Source: an uncultured Clostridia bacterium (GTDB taxonomy: Bacteria; Bacillota; Clostridia; Oscillospirales; Ruminococcaceae). From it: a stretch of 64,000 bases of DNA. Every line of letters begins with the position of its first letter. Position 1 is the first letter of the stretch. The stretch spans positions 1 to 64,000 of the forward strand of contig CANQLR010000003.1 in assembly GCA_947624745.1 (NCBI GenBank), given 5' to 3'. The position numbers and the translations under genes were made by a program. Of the stretch, positions 8,907-15,973 are shown piece after piece. The notes under the pieces were generated by a model. That model was not told where the DNA came from. It made no database searches and worked only from the letters and a program-made list of their open reading frames with translations.

Positions 8907-10052
8907 ATGTGCGAAAAGCCTTATTATGCTGACGAATTTTACTGCGAGAGGCTGCCCGAGCCCGAAAAGCTGCCGCCATACCCCGATTATCCCGAGGCGT
9001 TTGAGTTTCTGAACGGGGACAGGGTCGGCACAGGCGACTGGCCGAGGCGCGCCGGCGAGATAAGGGCGATGTATCAGCATTATATGTATGGCAGGCACCG
9101 CGACGGCACCGACGAAAGGCTTGACTGGAATTTGGAGGAAAAAGACGGCAAATTCGCGCTCTCCCTGTCCCTCACCCGGATATCCACCGGCGCTAAAGGC
9201 AGCTTCACCGCGACGGTATCGCTGCCCGAGGGCTGCAAGCCGCCGAGGGGCGGGTTTCCCGTCATCATCGGCATGCACGGCGGGATAAGCGAGGACACAG
9301 CGCTCAAAAACGGCTTCGCGACCGTCACCGTCGACGGATTTTCGCACCCGGTGGCCTCGGACGACACGCGGCATGCCGGCGCGTTTTACGACCTCTACCC
9401 CTACGGCGATTCGCCCGAGGAGCAGACCGGCGTTCTGATGGCGTGGGGCTGGGGCTGCTCGAAGATCGTCGACGCGCTCCGGCAGGGGCTCGGCGAAAGG
9501 CTGGGGATAAGCCCCGTGAACACCGTCGTGACCGGCGTTTCGCGCTGGGGCAAGGCGGCAATCGTCTGCGGGGCGTTCGACAGGCGTTTTAAGATGGTCG
9601 CGCCGTCCTGCTCGGGGGCGGGAGGGGTCGCGCTGTACCGATATAATTCCGAGGGCATGACCTTTGATTTCAGCGAAAAAGGCGGCCCGAGCGATTATAC
9701 CTACTCGAAAAACGAGCCGCTCGGCAGCCTCCAGTCGCCGGACGAGCGCGGCTGGTTCAACGGCAATTTCCTGAAATTCAAGAGCCCCGAGGCCCTGCCG
9801 ATCGACCAGCACCTTCTCTGCTCGCTTGTCGCCGAAAAGGGGCGATACCTATTTATAATAGGCTCATGTATCGGCGAGGATTGGGTGAACTCCCCCGCTA
9901 TGCGGGAGTGCTTCCGAAAGGCGGGCGAAATTTTCTCCGCCCTCGGCTGCGGGGATAATATCGCGGCGAATTTCCATCTGCAGGGCCACGCGGTCATTCC
10001 TGAGGATATGGAGAAGATGACGGGGTGGTTGCGAAAGAAGATAGAAGGTTAG
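8907..10052 (+). CDS. CE15 family esterase (4-O-methyl-glucuronoyl methylesterase-like)
   Basis: This 381-residue alpha/beta hydrolase matches carbohydrate esterase family 15, which cleaves esters between glucuronic acid on xylan and lignin alcohols. GVSRWGK places the nucleophile at Ser212, and LQGHAV gives His361. The oxyanion region and PSCSGAGG (233-240) also fit the family. The Glu normally found in the QESGAGG-type motif is replaced by Cys, so the acid must come from elsewhere; GEDW (323-326) is a candidate. There is no signal peptide, so it probably acts in the cytoplasm on imported oligosaccharides. AAAGGAGG precedes the ATG, and a single promoter drives it alone. Confidence 0.85.
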   Translation: MCEKPYYADEFYCERLPEPEKLPPYPDYPEAFEFLNGDRVGTGDWPRRAGEIRAMYQHYMYGRHRDGTDERLDWNLEEKDGKFALSLSLTRISTGAKGSFTATVSLPEGCKPPRGGFPVIIGMHGGISEDTALKNGFATVTVDGFSHPVASDDTRHAGAFYDLYPYGDSPEEQTGVLMAWGWGCSKIVDALRQGLGERLGISPVNTVVTGVSRWGKAAIVCGAFDRRFKMVAPSCSGAGGVALYRYNSEGMTFDFSEKGGPSDYTYSKNEPLGSLQSPDERGWFNGNFLKFKSPEALPIDQHLLCSLVAEKGRYLFIIGSCIGEDWVNSPAMRECFRKAGEIFSALGCGDNIAANFHLQGHAVIPEDMEKMTGWLRKKIEG

Positions 10053-10178
10053 AAGATAGAGGATAGAAGATTATACCCCGGGAGCGCGGATTTTTAAGAT
10101 CCGTTGCCGAAGACGACACCTTGAACATCTGATCTCTGACCTCTCACCTCTGTCTTCTTGAAGCGCTTCAATTTCCGC

Positions 10179-10207
10179 TTGACTTCCCCGGCGGGGTATG
10201 GTACAAT
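10179..10207 (+). promoter_or_regulatory. sigma-A promoter of the pduL-like gene
   Basis: TTGACT, 17 nt, TACAAT. The spacer contains the palindrome CCCCGGCGGGG. The gene starts 67 nt downstream. Confidence 0.75.
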
Positions 10208-10273
10208 ATAGCTATACGCGGGAGGGCGCGAGGGCGCGCTGCCGCATGACATGAATAAAAAGGAGACATTATT

Positions 10274-10846
10274 ATGAAATTCATCGTTGAAACATCTGCG
10301 CGGCACGTTCATGTGACCGAGGAGGACCTTGCCGTTCTCTTCGGCGAGGGGCACGAGCTCACCAAGAAAAAGGACCTTTCCCAGCCCGGGCAGTACGCCT
10401 GTGAGGAGAGAGTCACCGTCGTCGGCCCGAAGAAGGAGCTCGCCGGGGTATCCATCTTGGGCCCCTGCCGCAAGGCAACGCAGGTCGAGCTTTCCGCCAC
10501 CGACGCCCGCTCCATCGGCGTTTCCGCCCCCGTCCGCGAATCGGGCGACCTTGAGGGCTCGGGCGCCTGCAAGCTGGTCGGCCCCTGCGGCGAGATCGAG
10601 CTTAAGGAGGGCGTTATCATCGCAAAGCGCCACATTCACCTCACCCCCGAGGACGCAGCCTCGCTCGGCGTTAAGGACAAGGACGAGGTCTGGGTCAGGA
10701 TCGACACCGCCGAGAGAAGTGCTGTTTTGGGCGACGTTGTCTGCCGCGTGAGCGCATCGTATGCGACCGCCATGCACATCGACACCGACGAGTCGAACGC
10801 CGTCGGCTGCGGCAGAGACCAGATGGGCGAGATTGTGAAGATCTGA
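10274..10846 (+). CDS. pduL: PduL-type phosphate acyltransferase
   Basis: This 190-residue protein belongs to the PduL family of zinc-dependent phosphotransacylases, which exchange acyl-CoA and acyl-phosphate and replace Pta in many Clostridia. Two related beta-barrel domains show the zinc-ligand motifs SARHVHVT near residue 8 and KRHIHLTP near 117, and MHIDTDESNA lies near the C-terminus. The length is that of a housekeeping form without a microcompartment-targeting extension. No microcompartment genes are nearby, so a role in acetate or propionate formation with an acetate kinase elsewhere is likely. It has its own promoter and terminator. Confidence 0.93.
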   Translation: MKFIVETSARHVHVTEEDLAVLFGEGHELTKKKDLSQPGQYACEERVTVVGPKKELAGVSILGPCRKATQVELSATDARSIGVSAPVRESGDLEGSGACKLVGPCGEIELKEGVIIAKRHIHLTPEDAASLGVKDKDEVWVRIDTAERSAVLGDVVCRVSASYATAMHIDTDESNAVGCGRDQMGEIVKI

Positions 10847-10875
10847 TAACAAAACGCAAGAAATTAAATCACACT

Positions 10876-10910
10876 GCGGCGGCGAGGCTTCGGTCACGCC
10901 GCTGTTTTTT
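10876..10910 (+). terminator. intrinsic terminator after pduL
   Basis: GCGGCG pairs with CGCCGC across a short loop, followed by a T run. Confidence 0.8.
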
Positions 10911-10966
10911 GCTCCTCAAAAAAATCATATATGAGAATATATCAATTTTTCACTTCGTATCGGTCA

Positions 10967-10995
10967 TTGAAATTTCATAAAAAAGGTTGTATAAT
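10967..10995 (+). promoter_or_regulatory. sigma-A promoter of the small surface protein
   Basis: TTGAAA, 17 nt, TATAAT, about 50 nt before the ATG at 11044. Confidence 0.8.
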
Positions 10996-11043
10996 GGCCT
11001 TAAGACCGAAGGGTCCGAATTTGAATTCAAGGAGGAACGTATT

Positions 11044-11739
11044 ATGAAGAAAATTATATGCGCGGCCGTTGCCGTCGTGATGGCGCTTTCGCTCGCCGTA
11101 GTCGCCTTTGCCGATTACGACCCCGCCGCCACCCTCGGTATCCAGGTCGGCGACATGAACAACGGAGGCTGGGGCTACTCCGAGACCGTAGAGGTCGCCG
11201 CTCCCGGCACCTACACCCTTACCTATGAGGGCGAGGAGAGATCGCTCAGCTGGATAGTCATCAAGTCCACCGACGACAACCGCGACGGCACCGCCGTTAT
11301 CGACACTGCCATTCCCGCGGGCACCGTTATCCGCATCACCTCTCTTGAGATCGACGGCAAGGCCTATACCTTCGACTCCGGCGACAGCTATGACACCAAG
11401 GTCAGCTTCAGCGGCGGCGTTGAGGTACAGCCCTACAACACTTTCTCGAGCAACAACCACATCGTCGACATTCCTGCTGCCGCCTCCAAGGTCGTCATCA
11501 CCTTTGTCGTAGATCCCGATAACGCTCCCGCCGAGGGCGCCGCTCCTGCCGAGGACGCCGCTCCCGCCGAGGACGCTGCTCCCGCTGAGGACGCTGCTCC
11601 CGCTGAGGACGCCCCTGCCGCCGAGACCGCTCCCGCTGCCGAGGAGAACACCTCTGACGCACCGTCCACCGGCATTGCGCTGATGGTGCTTCCTGCGGCC
11701 GCCGCGCTTTGCGCCGTAGCTGTCTCCAAGAAGCGCTAA
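11044..11739 (+). CDS. small secreted protein with APAED linker and PSTG sorting-type tail
   Basis: This 231-residue protein starts at 11044 (ATG with GGAGG 8 nt upstream) and has a signal peptide ending near AFA-D. Residues about 24-160 form a beta-rich domain with AAPGTYTLTYEG, reminiscent of small carbohydrate-binding or sugar-sensing modules, but the family is not certain. An acidic Ala/Pro linker follows in which the 6-residue unit APAEDA repeats about five times, encoded by near-identical 18-bp repeats. The C-terminus has APSTG, a hydrophobic helix and SKKR, a sortase-type signal. It is probably displayed on the wall. It is monocistronic. Confidence 0.8.
   Translation: MKKIICAAVAVVMALSLAVVAFADYDPAATLGIQVGDMNNGGWGYSETVEVAAPGTYTLTYEGEERSLSWIVIKSTDDNRDGTAVIDTAIPAGTVIRITSLEIDGKAYTFDSGDSYDTKVSFSGGVEVQPYNTFSSNNHIVDIPAAASKVVITFVVDPDNAPAEGAAPAEDAAPAEDAAPAEDAAPAEDAPAAETAPAAEENTSDAPSTGIALMVLPAAAALCAVAVSKKR
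11520..11625 (+). repeat. 18-bp tandem repeats encoding APAEDA
   Basis: Near-identical 18-bp units built on CCCGCCGAGGACGCTGCT encode the acidic linker of the surface protein. Copy number is likely to vary by slippage. Confidence 0.8.
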
Positions 11740-11837
11740 GCGCGGAGAGGACAGATGTCGGAGGTCGGAATTTCAAGGAGCCGCCTGCGGCAAAATCGAA
11801 AAAACGCTCTGACACGGCAAAACAATTTAAAAAGAAA

Positions 11838-11867
11838 CGGCGCGGAGAAACTCCGTGCCGCTTTTTT
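11838..11867. terminator. bidirectional terminator between convergent genes
   Basis: CGGCGCGGAG, AAA, CTCCGTGCCG form a 10-bp stem with one wobble, with a T run on the plus side and an A-rich run on the other. Confidence 0.8.
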
Positions 11868-11875
11868 GTGCATTT

Positions 11876-13111
11876 TTATTCCTCTTCTCTGCGAAGAAGC
11901 TTGTTCATCTCCTCTGCCGCGGCCTTGCCCATGACGTCGTAGCCGCTCGCGTTGGGGTGAAGCCCGTCGCCCGAGTCGTAGACGGTCTGGAGCATCTGCG
12001 GGCGCTCGGCGTAGCTTGTCACCGAGGCGAAGTCGATAAAGCCGTCGAAGCCGCTGTCGGGACTCATTATCCACTCGTTCACCGACTTTCTTATCTTCTC
12101 GTGGAGCTCGCTGTACCACGTTTCGTTCCCGCCGAACGGGGTGATCGTCCCGCCGTAGATCTTGATCCCCCGCTCGTGGCAGAGCTTTATCATCGCCTTG
12201 TAATCCTCCTTGAAATCCTCGGTGGTGTCGTACTGCGCCCCGGGGATATCGTTTGTCCCGATGAGGATTATGACGTGGTGAACGCCGGGAATGTCCAAAA
12301 CGTCCCGCTCGAAGCGCTCGAGCGCGGGGGTGCCCCAACCGCCGTGTATCGCGTTTCCGGCGATGGACGTGTTCACGACCGAAAGATAGCTGGTCGCGGG
12401 GTCGGACTGCATAGCCTTTGAAAGATTGTCCGGCCATGAGTCGAAGCCGTTGAAGGTCGAGCAGGCGCCGTCCGAGATGGAATCGCCGAAGCAGACGAGA
12501 GTTTCGGTGCCGGCGGGCGCCCAGGTGTCGAGGCGGCAAAGTCCGTACCAGCTCGCGCTTAAGCCCATCGTCGAGAAGCTCTCCGCCGAGACCTGATCGC
12601 CCTCGACTATCCATGTTGTGCAGTCGGCCTCGCGGTGACAGGTCGGAAACACCGGAACCGAGCCGAATTTCGTCGTGACCGCAAGGTAATCAAGACTTGA
12701 AAACTCGAAGGAAATTTCGTCGGAGGTCACGGTGCCGCCCGCGCTTATTTTGACCTTTTCCTCGCCGCCGAATGTGACCGGCGTGTCGGTGTCGGGATAA
12801 ATTTCGGGGCTCCCCGGCGACCTCAGCTTCGCGATGTGGACCGATTCGAGGGTCATCGCCGAGTCGGAATACTCGTTCGAGAAGCTGAGGCGTATTTTTG
12901 AGCCGCCGATTGACACCCGAAGCTGCTGGCGGCAGGTGTTCCCGGAGAGTATCGGCGCCCTCGGGACCTGCTCGGCCTCGCTTTCGAGCGGCGCCGCCGC
13001 CCATGTGCAGTACCAGCCGTCGGCCGGCTCGATCTTCACGCGTTTTTGGCAGCCGACCGTGCCGAGGCAAAGCGCCGCGCACACCGCCGCCGTAAGGATT
13101 TTTTTCAGCAT
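11876..13111 (-). CDS. SGNH/GDSL-family hydrolase lipoprotein
   Basis: This 411-residue lipoprotein starts at 13111, where GGGGTGAT precedes ATG; the lipobox ends GTVGC with Cys21. An N-terminal beta-sandwich (about 35-195) precedes the SGNH hydrolase domain. Catalytic blocks are GDSIS (Ser211), GTND (285-288) and DGLHP (Asp382 and His385). This arrangement is common in secreted acetylxylan or acetylglycan esterases, which fits the plant-glycan enzymes in the window, although lipase or peptidoglycan esterase activity cannot be excluded. It should sit on the outer face of the membrane. It has its own promoter. Confidence 0.9.
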   Translation of the reverse strand: MLKKILTAAVCAALCLGTVGCQKRVKIEPADGWYCTWAAAPLESEAEQVPRAPILSGNTCRQQLRVSIGGSKIRLSFSNEYSDSAMTLESVHIAKLRSPGSPEIYPDTDTPVTFGGEEKVKISAGGTVTSDEISFEFSSLDYLAVTTKFGSVPVFPTCHREADCTTWIVEGDQVSAESFSTMGLSASWYGLCRLDTWAPAGTETLVCFGDSISDGACSTFNGFDSWPDNLSKAMQSDPATSYLSVVNTSIAGNAIHGGWGTPALERFERDVLDIPGVHHVIILIGTNDIPGAQYDTTEDFKEDYKAMIKLCHERGIKIYGGTITPFGGNETWYSELHEKIRKSVNEWIMSPDSGFDGFIDFASVTSYAERPQMLQTVYDSGDGLHPNASGYDVMGKAAAEEMNKLLRREEE

Positions 13112-13149
13112 AATATCACCCCTGATTTTCGCCATGTGGCTTTGACTGT

Positions 13150-13178
13150 ATTTTACCACGAATTGGGGGAATAGTCAA
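13150..13178 (-). promoter_or_regulatory. sigma-A promoter of the SGNH lipoprotein
   Basis: On the minus strand TTGACT (13173-13178), 17 nt, TAAAAT (13150-13155). Confidence 0.75.
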
Positions 13179-13239
13179 TAATTTTGGGGAAATTGGGGGA
13201 AAGAAGGTTGGTCGACAGTAATTTGCCACTGTAAAGCAT

Positions 13240-14040
13240 AAATACTAAAAAGGGTTCGCCGGCCTTTCCTCAAAAGGCCGCGGGGTCGAGGGGCAGAGCC
13301 CCTCGTCGCCCGTCGCAACGGGCGAAATACCTCAAGCGTAAGCAAGCGCAGGACGGGGAGGAGCAATCAGCCCGCCCTCGGGCGAAGCCGCCGCTCCGGC
13401 GGGTTCGCTGCGCAACTGGCACTAAGGTACGAGTCAGAAGTCGCTCTGCCGTTGCGTTCTCGACGGGGGTTCCCTATTTGCCGAGCGATGAGCAAGGCAA
13501 AGAAAAGCCGGAGATGTATCTAAGGGAGACTGTTGGGCTCAAGGCAGGGGGTTACTATCCGAATTTGCCGAGCGATGAGCGAGGCAAACGCTGCACTAAG
13601 GTGGGGATAAGTTTGGGGTGGGAGCTGCGCTATGGGTGGGGGCGAAGCCCGGGTGCGCCTGCGGAGCAGGCGCACCGCCCGACCCGCTTGCGGGTCGGGC
13701 GAGGCGGCCGCGGAACGCGGTCGCCCGTGCGGTTTCTTGCGTAAAGATAGACCCCCTCCCGGCGGGAGGGGGCAAACGCGGGGCTGCAGGTCTGCGCAGA
13801 GTTTGGAGGGGGTGGGGTTGAAAATAGCATGAGCGAGCTCGCGAGCGAATACCTTATGCCGATTCGCCCGGTGTCTGCTCAAACTTGCAGATTTTCAGCA
13901 GAGTCCGACAAGCTACCCCCTCCCCACCGGGGAGGGGCAGGGTTAGGGCTTGAGATAGCACGATCTCACTTACCTCTGCCTCCTCATAACAAATATTCCT
14001 TCGCCTCACCCCCCGTTTTTTCTGCGAACCAAAATTTTTT
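13240..14040. repeat. repeat island 1: noncoding, hairpin-rich interspersed repeats
   Basis: About 800 bases without a credible gene. It contains perfect hairpins (13264-13280, 13289-13304, 13653-13675, 13677-13700, 13708-13720), two direct copies of TTTGCCGAGCGATGAGC (near 13487 and 13564), a 116-bp module shared in inverted orientation with island 2 (13738-13853), and an inverted copy of the G-rich hairpin module near 13913-13965. Short open frames here, including one at 13478-13744, follow the repeats and look spurious. Confidence 0.8.
13738..13853 (+). repeat. 116-bp interspersed module, copy 1
   Basis: Aligns without gaps, at about 86% identity by eye, to the reverse complement of 26393-26508. 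It contains the hairpin CCCCCTCCC-GGC-GGGAGGGGG and the conserved string AGAGTTTGGAGGGGGTGGGG. The hairpin loop and the following 10 bases are the most variable part. Confidence 0.85.
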
Positions 14041-14050
14041 AAAATTTTTT

Positions 14051-14068
14051 TGCAAAGTCTACCTTGCA
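14051..14068. promoter_or_regulatory. palindromic operator upstream of the XRE regulator
   Basis: TGCAAAGTCTACCTTGCA reads as the near-perfect palindrome TGCAAnGTnnACnTTGCA, centred about 32 nt before the start codon. The position suits autoregulation by the XRE protein; binding is inferred. Confidence 0.5.
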
Positions 14069-14091
14069 CTTTTTGAAGGGGAGGGCCGGTT

Positions 14092-14319
14092 TTGAATAAC
14101 AAAATTAAAGAGCTGCGGCGAGAAAGAAAGCTGTCGCAGGAAGAGCTGGCGCTTGCGGTGGGGACCACTCGGCAGACAATTACTTCCATCGAGGCCGGGA
14201 AATACATTGCCTCACTGCCGCTGGCGTTTAAGATTGCGCATTTTTTCGGCATGGCGATCGAGGAGGTTTTTGACCTGTCGGAATACGCGGAAGGAGGATC
14301 AAAAAACGGAGAAATATAG
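14092..14319 (+). CDS. XRE-family transcriptional regulator
   Basis: This 75-residue protein is a single helix-turn-helix domain with IKELRRERKLSQEELA, the recognition-helix region TTRQTITSIEAGKY and LAFKIAHFFG. This is the short YozG/HipB-like type often paired with small membrane proteins. It starts at TTG (14092) behind GAAGGGGAGGG. The next gene overlapped its 3' end in the ancestral arrangement but is now a pseudogene. A palindrome at 14051 is a likely operator. The regulator itself appears intact. Confidence 0.88.
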   Translation: MNNKIKELRRERKLSQEELALAVGTTRQTITSIEAGKYIASLPLAFKIAHFFGMAIEEVFDLSEYAEGGSKNGEI

Positions 14320-14740
14320 AAAAATCGTCGTTATACGGGTGATCGCTGTCGGCCTTGGCTCTGTTTGCGGTCGGGTTGGGAATTTACGACGTGTTCCGGG
14401 CAGCCGACGAGGTGAGTTCGAGCGAAATATTTGCATTTCAGTGCGGCTTGACGACCGCGTTGGGCGTTTTGGCGATCGTCATGATCATTCGGTATAGCAG
14501 GGCTCTGCGGAGCGAAAAGGCGCTCCAAATCCGGCGCAACAAGGAAAACGACGAGCGGATGAAAGCGATACGCGCGAAGGCCGACATGCCGACGGTTCTG
14601 ATCTTTTCGGTCGCGATCATCGCCGCGGGGTCCTCATCGGCTATTCAAACCCGGTCGTTTTCTATACCTTGATCGCGACCGCGGGGGCGCAGCCGGCAGT
14701 TGCCGGCATTGTGAAGTTGATTTACACGAAAAAGATGTGA
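14306..14740 (+). pseudogene. DUF2178-like membrane protein, start lost and twice frameshifted
   Basis: Three pieces in two frames together read as one four-helix membrane protein of about 144 residues. The first piece starts with ACG where ATG is expected (ACG GAG AAA TAT, 14306, behind AAGGAGG) and reads EKYRKIVVIRVIAVGLG. Near 14350 the frame shifts to LALFAVGLGIYDVF and continues through RRNKENDERMKAIRAKAD, a juxtamembrane stretch typical of DUF2178-like partners of XRE regulators. Near 14630 it shifts back to VLIGYSNPVVFYTLIATAG and ends KLIYTKKM at 14740. A stop codon lies just upstream of 14355 in the middle frame. Sequencing error could explain one shift but not the combination with the lost start. 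The family name is from memory of the genomic pairing. Confidence 0.7.
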
Positions 14741-14749
14741 GGTGATTTT

Positions 14750-14977
14750 ATGAATGTAAAAAAATTGAAAACGTTTTTTGAAATCCTTTTTATCATCGGG
14801 CTTTGCTTGGGAGTGCTCACGATGATCATGCGAAGATACGCCGTGCTGCCGGACTTTTACATCGGCCTGCCGGGCGGGATCTCCGTCAGCCTGTTATTGG
14901 GCACAGGGGCGGGGAAGCATGCGAGATTTTGTGAAGAAAAACAGCATGACCGAGATCATGCCGTTTCAGAAAAATAG
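14750..14977 (+). CDS. small membrane protein, possibly 3'-truncated
   Basis: This 75-residue protein has one clear helix (about 10-27), the motif LPDFYIG and a second hydrophobic stretch (about 43-52). It then becomes polar and rich in His, Asp and Glu, unlike the membrane-then-basic ending of its relative at 59-292. In another frame the same bases read MRDFVKKNSMTEIMPFQK, so a frameshift near 14910 is likely. A GGTGA site precedes the ATG, and the gene begins 9 bases after the DUF2178-like pseudogene. The function is unknown. Confidence 0.5.
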   Translation: MNVKKLKTFFEILFIIGLCLGVLTMIMRRYAVLPDFYIGLPGGISVSLLLGTGAGKHARFCEEKQHDRDHAVSEK

Positions 14978-14992
14978 GTTTTGGTTTTATTA

Positions 14993-15367
14993 TTATCCCT
15001 CCGCCACTACTTCTACCTCGCAAAGGACGCCCTTGGGGAGGTCCTTGACCGCCACGCAGCTTCTTGCCGGGGCGGAGGTGATATAGCGGGCGTAGACCTC
15101 GTTGAACGCCGCAAAATCGGCGATATCCGCGAGGAAACAGGTGGTTTTGACGGCGCGGGAGAAGTCGGTCCCGGCGGCCTTTAAGACCTCCGCGAGGTTC
15201 TTCATGACCTGCTCGGCCTGCGCGGTGATGTCGCTGCCGACGACTGCGCCGGTCTTCGGGTCGATGGGTATCTGACCCGAGGTGTAGACGACGTTCCCGC
15301 ATAAAATCGCCTGCGAATAGGGACCGATCGCGGCAGGTGCATTTTCGGTATAAATTTTCTTAAGCAT
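14993..15367 (-). CDS. ridA: RidA family 2-iminobutanoate/2-iminopropanoate deaminase
   Basis: This 124-residue Rid/YjgF/UK114 protein hydrolyses reactive enamine/imine intermediates released by PLP enzymes such as threonine dehydratase. The family signature is complete: AIGPYSQA (13-20), SGQIPIDP (30-37) and the substrate-carboxylate Arg102 in APARSCV, with an acidic residue near 117-119. AAAGGAAAGG precedes the ATG. It is the last gene of a minus-strand run that begins with threonine ammonia-lyase, the source of its substrate. Confidence 0.95.
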   Translation of the reverse strand: MLKKIYTENAPAAIGPYSQAILCGNVVYTSGQIPIDPKTGAVVGSDITAQAEQVMKNLAEVLKAAGTDFSRAVKTTCFLADIADFAAFNEVYARYITSAPARSCVAVKDLPKGVLCEVEVVAEG

Positions 15368-15411
15368 AATAACCTTTCCTTTCTTTTTTCGGGATATTTT
15401 CCCCGCGTTTT

Positions 15412-15960
15412 TTATAAATTTTGATGGTGAATAAAATCTGTCTTCCGACTTCTCATATCTGTTTTCTGACAGCGTTCGTCCGTCACGATGTGCTCCACCC
15501 CGGCGTGCTCGGTCATGAGATACTCCCGCAAAAACGTCGGGTAAGCCTTATATTTCCCGATATCCGAAATAGGCACCCAGATCATCTTCTCCCGTACCCC
15601 TTGGGTAAAGCTGTCGCTTTTCAGTATCCGCGTACCCCTCGGCTTCATCAGAAAATAGAAGGCGATCTCGTGGCAGTCCATGCCTTTTAACGATCCCGAG
15701 CTTTCCGAGAAGAAGTTTTCGTGGATCACCGCGAGCCGATCGACATCGTATTCCACCCCGGTCTCCTCAAAGACCTCCCGCTTCACCGCGTCCTCCGCGG
15801 TCTCGCCCATATGAACGGCACCCCCGACCGAGTAGAGATAATCGGCCCTGTCGTTCCCGGCAAAAAGTACATATCCGTCCTCGATGATGATCGCCGCGGC
15901 TCTGTATCTGAACCATCTATTGCCGTCGGTAAACCCGCAGTTATGCTCGTCTTTCGGCAT
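15412..15960 (-). CDS. Nudix hydrolase
   Basis: This 182-residue protein has a complete Nudix box from Gly47 (GAVHMGETAEDAVKREVFEE then TGV), which binds Mg and cleaves nucleoside-diphosphate-linked compounds. Flanking strands AAAIIIEDGYVLF and HEIAFYFLMK fit a compact Nudix domain with no extra domain. The C-terminal tail after about residue 160 is polar and overlaps a purine-rich repeat (see findings), so the last 20 residues may be a recent extension. The start is 13 bases from the stop of threonine ammonia-lyase, with AAAGGAG. The substrate is unknown. Confidence 0.9.
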   Translation of the reverse strand: MPKDEHNCGFTDGNRWFRYRAAAIIIEDGYVLFAGNDRADYLYSVGGAVHMGETAEDAVKREVFEETGVEYDVDRLAVIHENFFSESSGSLKGMDCHEIAFYFLMKPRGTRILKSDSFTQGVREKMIWVPISDIGKYKAYPTFLREYLMTEHAGVEHIVTDERCQKTDMRSRKTDFIHHQNL

Positions 15961-15973
15961 GGCTTCTCTCCTT

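Noticed and set aside
13478-13744. 88-codon frame in repeat island 1
   Set aside because: Its sequence follows the intergenic repeats and hairpins and is Arg/Gly-rich, with no protein family; judged noncoding.
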